A DNA stretch of 54,500 nt from assembly GCA_900315095.1 (NCBI GenBank), contig OMXS01000020.1, forward strand, positions 1 to 54,500, read 5' to 3'. Within the stretch, counting starts at the first letter, position 1; each line of letters opens with the position of its first letter. Positions 1-7,896 of this stretch are shown here, one piece after another. The position numbers and the translations under genes are program-made. The DNA comes from an uncultured Prevotellaceae bacterium (GTDB lineage Bacteria > Bacteroidota > Bacteroidia > Bacteroidales > Bacteroidaceae). The notes under the pieces were generated by a model. That model made no database searches, had not been told where the DNA came from, and saw only the letters and a program-made list of their open reading frames with translations.

Positions 1-140
1 GATTTTGTGTCTCCTTGTCTGTTTTTTTCCCTTAGAGTCCAAGTTTTTGAAGCTTTATTTATTTCTTATTTAATAAAGCTTTATTTCCCTTGTTCAAAAA
101 GCCTTTATTTAAAGGGGTTTAGAGCATATTTGTTCAAAAC

Positions 141-229
141 TTCCGAGGTCTATAGCAAAACTTCCGAGGTTTTTAGCGGAAGTTCCGAGGTTTTTAGTGA
201 ACTTCCGAGGTTTTTAGCAAACTTCCGAG
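141..229 (+). repeat. Five direct-repeat iterons upstream of rep
   Basis: The core TTCCGAGGTTTTTAG occurs five times, with TTCCGAG beginning at 141, 162, 183, 203 and 223, a spacing of 21, 21, 20 and 20 bases. That is about two helical turns, so all copies face the same side of the DNA. The last copy is degenerate (TTCCGAGTTTTATAG). Arrays like this upstream of a Rep_3 initiator are the binding sites of that initiator in theta-replicating plasmids. Binding here is inferred from position and spacing. Confidence 0.85.
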
Positions 230-328
230 TTTTATAGGGAGGTTTATGACGGCTCGTTTCTTCTTAACATTTGTTTACAATCATTCTTTTTTGAGCTGTT
301 TTTCATCTGTCAGGAGACCTTCCTATAT

Positions 329-359
329 TTTGCAGATTGAAAAAGAAACACTACCTTTG
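329..359 (+). promoter_or_regulatory. Promoter of rep (TTTG-N19-TACCTTTG)
   Basis: TTTG at 329-332 and TACCTTTG at 352-359 are exactly 19 bases apart, matching the Bacteroidetes housekeeping promoter. Transcription should start near 365, leaving a leader of about 148 bases before rep. Confidence 0.75.
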
Positions 360-364
360 CCATG

Positions 365-512
365 TCGTTTGTTACGAACACTTTAATTTGAATTCTTAAA
401 ATCACCATCGTGACAGACAAACTTCAGTGATGCCGGAATGGGTATCTTATACTCTTTTCGGTATGAAAGAATTAAAGTGTAAAAGACCGATTAAGCAGGT
501 TGGTAACAAACA
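365..512 (+). promoter_or_regulatory. Structured rep mRNA leader that can hide the start codon
   Basis: GTTTGTTAC at 367-375, at the expected 5' end of the transcript, is the perfect complement of GTAACAAAC at 503-511, just before the rep start codon at 513. Nested inside, ACACTTTAAT (378-387) is the perfect complement of ATTAAAGTGT (471-480). Together they form a long-range helix that would cover the translation start region. Such a fold could set Rep level and so copy number. The pairing is visible in the sequence; its function is inference. Confidence 0.5.
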
Positions 513-1892
513 ATGCCCAAACAGAAGGAACATATAGACCGTTGTGCGGATATACTTCGCATAAGGCATGAGAAAGCCAGGTGGAGCAACTTACTAATAA
601 GTGCTCCTATTGGCAATACTCTGCTTGAAAGGCGGATATTGTACTTCCTGACCCTTCTGATCAAACGAAAGTTCACGGAAAGGGGACTTGGCGTGCCAGA
701 GAACTGGAAAGAGCTGTATTTCTATCTGAGTGAGGCAGATCTGGCGCAGATAGGCGGCATCAAGAACATCAATTATACATACAGTGTCCTGTGTGAAATT
801 GGCAAGAAATTCTTCCCGTTTCATTATTACGACAAATCGGGCAATAAGATACTTGGAAGGATGCATTGGATAGATTATTTCGAATTCGACAAGGAAAGCA
901 GGCTGTATAAGATGCGTGTCTCCCCAGAGATTATGCCATATATTATAGATGTAAACGAGTCGTTTACCACATTTGATGTCGGTGTCGCACTGGCTTTGAA
1001 ATCGAAATACACCCAAAAGATGTATGAGTTTTGCTGTCAGCATAGCGGTGATTTCCAATATGCAGACAAGGAGTCGTTATCATTAGACTATAATTATAAG
1101 AAGAGGGTTATCCCCCTCAGAATGAGTGACTTCAGAAGAATGTTCAATCTTGATGAGAAAAGGGATCAGAAGACAGGAAAAGTGCAGTCCAAAGCTTCAT
1201 ATACCTGTTTTACCGACATCAGGAGGAACATTCTTGAAGTCGCCCAGAAAGAATTGTATGAGCTGTACAGATTTGGTGCCTGTGATGTATGGTTTGATTT
1301 CCAACAAGGAGATAGGAAGGGGCTTGGTGGAAAAGTAGACCAGGTCTTTATTTATGTATATACCAAAGAGCATCCAAAGGAAGGTCAGGAAAGCCCATGG
1401 AAGAAAGGCGATAAGCCATTGTCACCATACGCCACAAGTCATGAAGAGACCAAGAAGCTGACTCCTAAGCAGAAGCTACAATCGAATTCCTTCTATGATA
1501 TTGATGATGACATGAAATGTCAGTTAGTAAAGCGTCTTCTTGAAAAATACTTTGATAATGAAGACCTTACCTATTATATGAATGCCTTTAAAAGAGAGGC
1601 TAAGCTGTGCAGGGACACTTGGATCCAGGTCATTCAGGTTATTCAAGAAAAGGAAAGCCAGCCGAAGTTCCGCGATGCCAACAAGAACTACCAGCGCAAG
1701 AACGTCATTCAGGTTATTCAAGAAAAGGAAAGCCAGCCGAAGTTCCGCGATGCCAACAAGAATTACCAGCGCAAGAACCTGAAGGAGTTTGTGTTTAAGG
1801 TGAATCTATTAGACTTTGGATGGTCTGTAGCCCCACCTCCAATGCAGAAGCAATATAAGCGAAACAGGCAGCTCAAACTGAGGTTTAAGTAA
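513..1892 (+). CDS. Rep_3 superfamily replication initiator protein
   Basis: Product of 459 aa resembling the RepB-type initiators of small theta plasmids of Bacteroides and Prevotella. The family binds iterons through two winged-helix domains and recruits host replication proteins. The N-terminal region contains NLLISAPIGNTLLERRILYF (from about residue 26), typical of the first winged helix; the conserved part runs to about residue 280, followed by a charged, low-complexity tail. Five iterons, a promoter and a structured leader lie upstream, as expected for an autonomous replicon. The tail contains a perfect-length 25-residue tandem duplication. No partition, mobilization or toxin-antitoxin gene is visible nearby. 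Start: ATG at 513, the first after the promoter. Whether it drives a chromid, or is a remnant of an integrated plasmid, cannot be decided here. Confidence 0.85.
   Translation: MPKQKEHIDRCADILRIRHEKARWSNLLISAPIGNTLLERRILYFLTLLIKRKFTERGLGVPENWKELYFYLSEADLAQIGGIKNINYTYSVLCEIGKKFFPFHYYDKSGNKILGRMHWIDYFEFDKESRLYKMRVSPEIMPYIIDVNESFTTFDVGVALALKSKYTQKMYEFCCQHSGDFQYADKESLSLDYNYKKRVIPLRMSDFRRMFNLDEKRDQKTGKVQSKASYTCFTDIRRNILEVAQKELYELYRFGACDVWFDFQQGDRKGLGGKVDQVFIYVYTKEHPKEGQESPWKKGDKPLSPYATSHEETKKLTPKQKLQSNSFYDIDDDMKCQLVKRLLEKYFDNEDLTYYMNAFKREAKLCRDTWIQVIQVIQEKESQPKFRDANKNYQRKNVIQVIQEKESQPKFRDANKNYQRKNLKEFVFKVNLLDFGWSVAPPPMQKQYKRNRQLKLRFK
1629..1778 (+). repeat. In-frame 75 bp tandem duplication inside rep
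   Basis: Bases 1629-1703 and 1704-1778 are identical except for one silent change (AACTAC versus AATTAC). Each copy encodes 25 residues beginning VIQVIQEKESQPKF. The near identity points to a recent duplication that kept the frame. Confidence 0.95.
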
Positions 1893-2350
1893 TGTAGTCA
1901 TACCATTATACATTGGCAATAATTTGTTCGACAGAAGCGTGTAATACGCAAATGCGGATGTACCGATCACCAAGCCCAGGAAGCCAAAATACTGGAAATA
2001 TTTTATCGAAGGGGAAGTGACGGTACACCGCATTTTTATATAGTTCAGGAAATGTTTGTTAAGGATTGATGATTATCAACACCTCGGCATAAGTCTGCAA
2101 ACCTCGGCAAAAAGAATTTGAACTACTTCGGCACAGTCTGCATAATCATAAAACGCATATGATTTATTAAAATTGAGGTAAAGCTTGCCAAGAAAGGGTC
2201 AATTATGTAACGTTAATATTATTTTATCTTTTTTAATTATGCAAATTTGCCGAACTTTATGGTTAAAACCAAATGGTGAACGCAAAAAGAGCGAACGCTT
2301 TCGTTAAACCGCGAACGCTTCGTCTCCTCTAAAAACCGCGAACAGTTCGC
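1893..2350. other. Gene-poor stretch with origin-like repeats
   Basis: No convincing gene. A DnaA-box-like TTATCAACA (one mismatch to TTATCCACA) lies at 2073-2081. The hexamer CCTCGG, the reverse of the iteron core, recurs in ACCTCGGCAT (2081), ACCTCGGCAA (2101) and ACTTCGGCA (2125), spaced 20 and 24 bases. A second motif, GCGAACGCTT, is at 2291 and 2311 (20 apart), with relatives at 2277 and 2338. The stretch 2160-2270 is AT-rich. This resembles the second half of a plasmid origin. Part of 1893-2063 on the minus strand could be a membrane-protein remnant (see findings). Confidence 0.45.
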
Positions 2351-2364
2351 TATTTTAACAAAAT

Positions 2365-2400
2365 AAAAAACGCTAACTCGTTGCAAGTCAGCGTTTTATT
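2365..2400. terminator. Bidirectional hairpin terminator
   Basis: AACGCTAACT pairs with AGTCAGCGTT (one G-U pair) around a short loop, with A/T runs on both sides. It can end transcription from rep on the plus strand and back up the tRNA terminator on the minus strand. Confidence 0.6.
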
Positions 2401-2404
2401 CCAT

Positions 2405-2430
2405 GAAAAAAGGCGAACAGCGTTCGCCTT
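2405..2430 (-). terminator. Terminator of tRNA-Ser
   Basis: GGCGAAC (2412-2418) and GTTCGCC (2422-2428) form a perfect 7 bp stem with a 3-base loop. On the minus strand it is followed by six T residues, directly after the tRNA 3' end. Confidence 0.75.
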
Positions 2431-2433
2431 TCG

Positions 2434-2518
2434 CGGAGAGAGAGGGATTCGAACCCCCGGTGCCTCTCAGCACGACGGTTTTCAAGACCGTTGTAATCGA
2501 CCACTCTACCATCTCTCC
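2434..2518 (-). tRNA. tRNA-Ser (anticodon UGA)
   Basis: An 85-base minus-strand cloverleaf. The acceptor GGAGAGA pairs with TCTCTCC and the discriminator is G, as in serine tRNAs. The anticodon stem ACGGT/ACCGT encloses the loop CTTGAAA, giving anticodon TGA. A long variable arm (GTGC/GCAC) and a T arm with TTCGAAT follow. The CCA end is not encoded (the next bases are CGA). Serine tRNA genes are frequent integration sites, which matters because the rep region starts about 540 bases away. Confidence 0.96.
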
Positions 2519-2701
2519 TTGCTTTTAACCGGTCGATTTCCGAAAAGCGAGTGCAAAGGTAACATGATTTTTCAAGAAAGAAGAAACAATATCGAAGAAT
2601 TTGTTTTGCGTTAAGACAAATTAACAAATAGGGTGGTAGGTGATGGGGTGTTGGATGTTGGGTTCTTTCAGTCGAACACCGTTTTCTCAATATATTGGAA
2701 T

Positions 2702-3070
2702 TCACTTGGTTGTTAGAAATCCCAATGCTACTGCTGCGATGCCCAGAACGACGCTGCCTATGGTGTAGAGAACAAACAGCATGTAATTATTGGCTTGGAG
2801 AAGCGCCATCCCCTCTTTCGAGAACGTTGAGAATGTAGTGAAACCGCCGCAAAATCCCACCATGAGGAACAGCGTGAACGTAGGAGACATGCTTTGGAAC
2901 CTGCTTGTCAGTCCCCATAAGATTCCTATCAATAAACATCCTGCTACATTGACGGAAAATGTTGCCCACGGGAAGCCATTACATACATGACTCATTGCAA
3001 GTGATATGAGGTATCTGCAGATGCCGCCGATACCGCTTCCTATGCCTACTAAAACTATATCTTTTATCAT
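2702..3070 (-). CDS. crcB: Fluoride channel CrcB/Fluc
   Basis: Small membrane protein of 122 aa that exports fluoride as an antiparallel dimer in the inner membrane. Visible signatures are GGICRY (residues 15-20), Asn41 in the second helix, and the conserved GFCGGFTTFSTFSKE block (72-86) that contributes the phenylalanines and the central sodium site. Four hydrophobic segments and the length match the family. The gene stands alone between tRNA-Ser and a methyltransferase. I looked upstream for the fluoride (crcB) riboswitch and did not recognise it; the space holds purine-rich repeats instead. Confidence 0.93.
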   Translation of the reverse strand: MIKDIVLVGIGSGIGGICRYLISLAMSHVCNGFPWATFSVNVAGCLLIGILWGLTSRFQSMSPTFTLFLMVGFCGGFTTFSTFSKEGMALLQANNYMLFVLYTIGSVVLGIAAVALGFLTTK

Positions 3071-3104
3071 AATTATTCAACTTTCGCAAGCATCGCTTGC
3101 TTGA

Positions 3105-3265
3105 TGATAGAGGGAGATAGATGATGTTAGAGGGAGATAGATGGAGTTATAGGGAGATAGAGGGAGATATAAGACATTAGATTTGCTACAGGATTACCGC
3201 AAGCAGAGTGACGTCATCTATCTCCTTTTATCTTCCTATACCTCCTTTTATCTTCCTATATCTTC
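3105..3265. repeat. Purine-rich repeats with an inverted partner
   Basis: AGGGAGATAG-type units recur four times between about 3111 and 3170. On the other side, CTCCTTTTATCTTCCTATA occurs twice in tandem with a 20 bp period (3222-3240 and 3242-3260). GGAGATAGATG (3113-3123, again at 3133) is the perfect complement of CATCTATCTCC (3215-3225), so the region can fold into a large hairpin. The 20 bp units begin shortly after the stop of the methyltransferase gene. Confidence 0.7.
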
Positions 3266-3275
3266 TTAACCGAAA

Positions 3276-3971
3276 TCACTTCCTTGTTATTCTCGCCAGA
3301 AAGTCGTAGTGTTCACCCTCGGCCACCACCTCTGCGCGATAGCCGTTCTCTGCCGCCACCTGCTTCAGCGTGTCCGCGTCGATGTACAGCCAGGGGAAGG
3401 GCTCGCCCACGGTGTCCTCGTATTCCATCCAGAAACTCTGCTCGCCGTAGTACTCCATGTCGGGCAGCTCGCCCTCGAACACGTAACTGATGTCGGAGGA
3501 GTCGCACAGCACCTGTCCGCCCTCGGCAAGCACCTTGTCCAGTCGTCCGAACCATTCAGGCAGGCGCTCCAGCGTCCCCGCGATGCCTATGCCGTTCATC
3601 AGCATCAGTATGGTGTCATACCGCTCTCCCTCCATCGTGAAGAAGTCCTGAAGCCTCGCGTCACTCACCCCGCGCAGCCTCATTGTCTCCACAGCGAGAG
3701 GCGAGATGTCGATGGCCGTCACCCCGATGCCGCGCTCCTGAAGCGCCAGCGAGTGGCACCCCGAAGCGGCGCCCACGTCGAGAGTCCTGCCCTGCGCCAT
3801 ATCTATTGCCCTGCGCTCAATCGCCGGCATCGTGTCATACGTGCGGAAGAGCGTTTCCAGAGGAATCTCATCCTCCTCAAACATCGGCGAGAACACCCGC
3901 AGCCTCCCTGCCGTTCCCGTCCTGTAGTAGTCGCTGATGGCCCTGCCCATCGGGTCGTTGTTCTTGTTCAT
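3276..3971 (-). CDS. Class I SAM-dependent methyltransferase, substrate unknown
   Basis: Product of 231 aa with a Rossmann-type methyltransferase fold. Motif I is LDVGAASGCHS (residues 64-74), which binds S-adenosylmethionine, and the acidic residue after strand 2 is Asp88 in AIDIS. No signal peptide, so it is cytosolic. The C-terminal half (FWMEYEDTVGEPFPWLYID) resembles uncharacterised Bacteroidetes methyltransferases. GC content appears higher than in its neighbours. Substrate cannot be inferred; the gene is alone, separated by repeats from crcB. Confidence 0.8.
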   Translation of the reverse strand: MNKNNDPMGRAISDYYRTGTAGRLRVFSPMFEEDEIPLETLFRTYDTMPAIERRAIDMAQGRTLDVGAASGCHSLALQERGIGVTAIDISPLAVETMRLRGVSDARLQDFFTMEGERYDTILMLMNGIGIAGTLERLPEWFGRLDKVLAEGGQVLCDSSDISYVFEGELPDMEYYGEQSFWMEYEDTVGEPFPWLYIDADTLKQVAAENGYRAEVVAEGEHYDFLARITRK

Positions 3972-4121
3972 AGTGTAAGGTGCAAAGTATTGCTAGACGC
4001 TTATTCGTTCATTTGTTTTGAAACACATGTCACGGGTTATTTCACCGTTATTGTAAACGTATTTCTTTTGTTTTTATTGCGTATTTATAATACGAGTTGT
4101 TACAATCCTTTTTGTGACAAA

Positions 4122-4778
4122 CTACTGGGCTTTTATTATATTTTCTTTACATGTCTTGCACAAGGTAGACTTGTTTGAGAAGTCCGCATGGCCTTTAGCA
4201 TCTTTCATAATACAAGTGTTATTGTCTTCAGGACAATGGGCATACTTGAAGTATGTATGAATGAACTCATGTGTTGTCAGTTTCCATAAATCCTTGTGAT
4301 TCCTTAATCGGAAGGTAGAGACGACGCACGCTTTTTTTGAATGTCGGCTCAAACCTAACACGCCCCAGTCTTGGTGTCCTTTGTAAGTGATGGACACGTC
4401 GTGGTGAGTAAGGCCTATTATAATGTTCTTCTTGTTTGCATTCTTTTCCAAAGAGTTGATAATCTTGTCTGCACGATAACGGCTTTTCGTGTCATTCTTC
4501 AGGTCGTCACTTAATGGTTTGTTGGGCAAGACTTCTATCTGCACGCCTATATCTCCAATCAGAGGACTAAGGTTCTTTTCTAGGTCTTTTTGCAACGACT
4601 CCGCTTCTTTTTGCGTGAAATTGTCGAAAGGTTGCAATGATATGAGTACGTTCTTTTGTGGTCCTTCGTCTTCCATGTTCTTATTATGGCAAGCCATAAG
4701 TATAGCATTGGTAGACAGGATGATAACTATGCTAAATATAGTTTTCCATAATATGTTTGTGTGCTTTCTCGTTTTCAT
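4122..4778 (-). CDS. Archaemetzincin-like zinc metalloprotease, predicted lipoprotein
   Basis: Product of 218 aa. The N-terminus is a lipoprotein signal with the lipobox LMAC (Cys30), so the mature protein should be membrane-anchored outside the cytoplasm. The C-terminal part carries HEFIH (170-174), a third His at 181 followed by Cys182, then Cys189-x-Met191 and CKTC (207-210). That order matches archaemetzincins (HExxH, third zinc His plus Cys, CxM, CxxC), but spacings differ by one or two residues from the textbook pattern and the usual glycine after HExxH is missing. The start codon overlaps the end of the radical SAM gene by four bases (ATGA), so the two are probably co-translated. Confidence 0.75.
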   Translation of the reverse strand: MKTRKHTNILWKTIFSIVIILSTNAILMACHNKNMEDEGPQKNVLISLQPFDNFTQKEAESLQKDLEKNLSPLIGDIGVQIEVLPNKPLSDDLKNDTKSRYRADKIINSLEKNANKKNIIIGLTHHDVSITYKGHQDWGVLGLSRHSKKACVVSTFRLRNHKDLWKLTTHEFIHTYFKYAHCPEDNNTCIMKDAKGHADFSNKSTLCKTCKENIIKAQ

Positions 4779-6190
4779 AATGCGGCTTTTCCGATTAATG
4801 ATTTTACAAGTGTTTTTTCCGGAGTTTTTCTGTTTTTGGTATTCGCCAATAATGATTCAAGAATTGGAAGCATGCGGTTAAGTTGCCCGTATTGTATCAT
4901 GAAGTTCCAGAACGGTTCAAACTTCTTCCAACCGCCCATGTAGAACAAATGGGCTAGTTGTTGTTTCAGGTTGTCGTGTCCGAAACTGGCACGGAAGATG
5001 TTGCTCCAGGTATAGAATTCCTTGTATGCCCAGTCATAGCCTTGTTTCAGTTCGTCAGCAGTAATGCCAAACGTCTTGTAGACAACGGTTCGAGTGTCGT
5101 ATTTGCTCCAGTCATAGGAAGTGATTCGTCCTTCTCGCTCCAACTGCTGAAACAATCGTGTGCCGGGATAGGGCGTGAGAATATGGAAGGTTGCAGTAGT
5201 GATGCTGTGTTCTATACCCCAGTCAACTGTTCTTCGGAACACATCCTTGTCATCATGATCCAATCCGAAGACGAAACTTCCGTTAATCATGATGCCTAAG
5301 CTATGGAGCCGTTCCACAGCTGCAACATAATCTTTCGAGAGGTTCTGCAGTTTGTTGCTCGACCGTAGGTTTTCTGGTGAGAAAGTCTCAAAGCCAAGAA
5401 ACACGCTACGCAACCCTGCCTCTGCCGCCTTTTTAATAAGGTCACCCTTTAGTACCGATGCCACCGTGGCGGCACTTTGGAACACACGTCCCATGCCTCG
5501 CATTCCCTCGAAAAGCTCTGCTGCAAAGTGAGGACTGCCCAGCAGGTGGTCATCCAAAAAGTAGAGGTGTCGCCCGGGCAATCGGTCTATCTCAGCCAGC
5601 GCATCATCCACTCGTTGCGTGTAGAACGATTTCCCCTCGCCATAGAACGCATCCTTATAGCAGAAGTCGCAATGGTGGGGGCAACCGCGTGATACGACCA
5701 GCGAGTTAGGCACAAAGTATTTCTCGCGCTTGATAAGGTCGCGGCGCACAGGAGGGATGTTTTCCAACGAACGCCAACGGGCCACATAGCGATTCTGCGG
5801 ATGGCCAGCACGTAGGTCAGCTACGAAACGTGGGAAAGCTTCCTCGCCGGGACCGAGCAGAATGGTGTCAGCATGTTGAGCGGCTTCGTCGGGCAGCGAG
5901 GTGACATGCAGGCCGCCCATGGCCACATACACACCGCGGCTACGGTAGTCGTCGGCAATCTTGTAGGCGCGATAGGCGTTGGTCACATACACTTGTATGC
6001 AAACCAGGTCGGGCTCGTCGTTGAAAATTAGCTTCTCAACATGCTGATCCTGAATCTCCACCTCGTCGTCATCATTGAAATAGGCAGCTAACGTTGCCAG
6101 TCCCAATGGTGGAAACAAAGAATACTTGATTGGGCGCCAGTATGGGCTCTCTGCTTCCTGCAAGGCAGGCAGAATCATTTTTACTTTCAT
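4775..6190 (-). CDS. B12-binding-domain radical SAM protein
   Basis: Product of 471 aa. Residues 1-130 look like a cobalamin-binding Rossmann domain (PPLGLATLAAYF, then AMGGLHVTSLP). The radical SAM core follows with RGCPHHCDFCYK, the CxxxCxxC cluster being Cys170, Cys174 and Cys177, which bind the 4Fe-4S cluster that cleaves SAM. Family members are methylases or ring-forming enzymes of secondary or lipid metabolism; the substrate here is unknown. The only partner in the operon is the archaemetzincin-like lipoprotein, overlapping by four bases. A TATTTTTG box lies 55 bases upstream of the ATG. Confidence 0.85.
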   Translation of the reverse strand: MKVKMILPALQEAESPYWRPIKYSLFPPLGLATLAAYFNDDDEVEIQDQHVEKLIFNDEPDLVCIQVYVTNAYRAYKIADDYRSRGVYVAMGGLHVTSLPDEAAQHADTILLGPGEEAFPRFVADLRAGHPQNRYVARWRSLENIPPVRRDLIKREKYFVPNSLVVSRGCPHHCDFCYKDAFYGEGKSFYTQRVDDALAEIDRLPGRHLYFLDDHLLGSPHFAAELFEGMRGMGRVFQSAATVASVLKGDLIKKAAEAGLRSVFLGFETFSPENLRSSNKLQNLSKDYVAAVERLHSLGIMINGSFVFGLDHDDKDVFRRTVDWGIEHSITTATFHILTPYPGTRLFQQLEREGRITSYDWSKYDTRTVVYKTFGITADELKQGYDWAYKEFYTWSNIFRASFGHDNLKQQLAHLFYMGGWKKFEPFWNFMIQYGQLNRMLPILESLLANTKNRKTPEKTLVKSLIGKAAL

Positions 6191-6244
6191 TCGTTTTTAT
6201 TTCTGCTGTGACATGATTATATGCATCTTTTGGATTTCATGATG

Positions 6245-6252
6245 CAAAAATA
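6245..6252 (-). promoter_or_regulatory. -7 box of the radical SAM operon
   Basis: TATTTTTG on the minus strand fits TAnnTTTG. It would give a leader of about 50 bases. Confidence 0.5.
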
Positions 6253-6685
6253 CGGAAAATTGCTTATTAATCTCAACAATCCCGTGATTTTAACGTTTGA
6301 CAACGGCCTCTCCCCCAGCACATTCAACAGATGATACCATTCAGTATCTATTAAGGTATATATAGTGCCGACGGTACGTCAGATTATAGATGCATATTCC
6401 AATAATTGTGTTTTTGTCTTTCAAAATCGACAATTATGTGAGCAGTATTTACTATATATACCCTTTAGAAGTGAGGTTGGCGTTTATTTTTTGAAACGCC
6501 AACTTTGCTTCAAATGCAGAGATAATCATCGATAAAAGGCATTTTTCATACGTTTTTGAGGCCTTTTAGAGAAGATATATGGTGTTTTTTGTCCTTTTGG
6601 GGACTATAAATGTATGATGCAGAGTTTATGCTGATGTTGTATCTTGTTGTATATCAGTCTTTTAGATAAATGGTTGCTTGTAAAA

Positions 6686-6833
6686 TATTCCAATTCCAAT
6701 TATTCCAGTTAATTATTTGAGGGTATTCCATTTCCCCATATTATATATAACTATCTATATATCAATATATTATAATGTTTATTAGGGAATAACACACCTC
6801 ATTTTTTTAATTGGAATAACTGGAATTGGAATA
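6686..6833. repeat. AT-rich element bounded by 25 bp inverted repeats
   Basis: The arm 6686-6710 (ATTCCA repeated three times) and the arm 6809-6833 match as reverse complements at 23 of 25 positions, around a 98-base AT-rich core. The core contains ATCAATATATTA, also found in the element at 38830-39019, whose arms likewise consist of three ATTGCA words. Confidence 0.8.
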
Positions 6834-6894
6834 GACTTATTTATTAGTATATTACTTACTCTTCCTCTACAAGGCAGTTGAACGGATATAACGA

Positions 6895-7890
6895 TTACCT
6901 GAAACTATCGGTAAGCAGTTTTATCTCGATTTGCGGGCTAATGCGCTCGTAGAGGATGTTGTATACGGCGTCGAGTATTGGCATGTTGACGTGCAGGTGG
7001 CGGTTGATTTCCTTCATGCACTTGGTTCCGAAGAATCCCTCGGCAATCATCTCCATCTCTATCTGTGCCGACTTGACGCTGTATCCCTTTCCTATCATCG
7101 TTCCGAAAGTGCGGTTGCGCGAGAAGTTGGAGTAGCCGGTGACGAGCAGGTCGCCCATATACACGGAGTCGAAGATGGAGCGCTCTATGGGGTGCACGAC
7201 GTTGAGGAAGCGGTTCATCTCCTGCACGGCGTTGGACATTAGCACCGACTGGAAGTTGTCGCCGTATTTCAGTCCGCTACAGATGCCCGCCGCTATTGCA
7301 TAGACGTTCTTCAGCACGGAAGAGTATTCTATTCCGAGCACGTCGGTAGAGGTCTTTGTCTTGATGTATTCGCTTGCTATGAGGTCGGCAAAGGCCTGTG
7401 CCTTCTCGGTGTTGGCGCACCCGATGGTGAGGTAGGATAGTCGTTCCAGGGCCACCTCTTCGGCGTGTGATGGTCCTCCGATGCATGCGAGGTTGTCGTA
7501 GGGCACGTCGTACACCTGGTGGAAATACTCTGAGCATACGAGGTTCTCGTCGGGCACGATGCCTTTGATGGCTGTGATGACGAACTTCTCGCGTATGCGT
7601 GTCTTGAGTTTCTTGAGGTGGTTCTTGAGGTATGGCGACGGTGTGACGAACACGAGTGTGTCGTAGTTCTCCACTATCTTGTTGATGTCGCTCGAGAATT
7701 CTATCTCGCTGATGTCGAAGCGCACTCCCACGAGGTAGGCGGGGTTGTGTCCGAGTCGTTTGAATTCTTCTATGCGGTCGTCGCGGCGCATGTACCACCC
7801 GATGTGGTGAGTGTGTCCCACCACAATCTTGGCTATTGCTGTTGCCCAGCTACCGCCTCCGATGATTGCTATTTTACCGCAGTCGAACAT
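6895..7890 (-). CDS. gpsA: Glycerol-3-phosphate dehydrogenase [NAD(P)+]
   Basis: Product of 331 aa that reduces dihydroxyacetone phosphate to sn-glycerol 3-phosphate for phospholipid synthesis in the cytosol. The N-terminal nucleotide-binding loop is IIGGGSWATAIAK (9-21), a known variant of GxGxxG, and GGPSHAEEVALE in the middle contributes to substrate binding. Length fits the family. It is the second gene of a lysS-gpsA unit, 36 bases after lysS. In Bacteroides I recall pgi following gpsA; here a 704-base repeat region follows instead. Confidence 0.95.
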   Translation of the reverse strand: MFDCGKIAIIGGGSWATAIAKIVVGHTHHIGWYMRRDDRIEEFKRLGHNPAYLVGVRFDISEIEFSSDINKIVENYDTLVFVTPSPYLKNHLKKLKTRIREKFVITAIKGIVPDENLVCSEYFHQVYDVPYDNLACIGGPSHAEEVALERLSYLTIGCANTEKAQAFADLIASEYIKTKTSTDVLGIEYSSVLKNVYAIAAGICSGLKYGDNFQSVLMSNAVQEMNRFLNVVHPIERSIFDSVYMGDLLVTGYSNFSRNRTFGTMIGKGYSVKSAQIEMEMIAEGFFGTKCMKEINRHLHVNMPILDAVYNILYERISPQIEIKLLTDSFR

Positions 7891-7896
7891 GATACT

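Larger units (their letters stand above)
6191..6894. other. 704-base intergenic region between gpsA and the radical SAM gene
   Basis: No gene recognised. It is strongly AT-rich with short palindromes. A perfect 10 bp stem (GTTGGCGTTT 6476-6485, AAACGCCAAC 6494-6503) with an 8-base loop may be a terminator or attenuator. A large inverted-repeat element occupies 6686-6833 and is listed separately. Confidence 0.7.

Noticed and set aside
7-237. 76-codon frame over the iterons
   Set aside because: It is made of the iteron repeats (SEVYSKTSEVFS) and has no start context; the repeats explain it.
2434-2518. Integration of a mobile element at tRNA-Ser
   Set aside because: No duplicated tRNA end and no integrase were seen in the window; kept only as an alternative for the rep region.
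3071-3275. Fluoride riboswitch upstream of crcB
   Set aside because: No crcB-motif core could be recognised; the region consists of purine-rich repeats.
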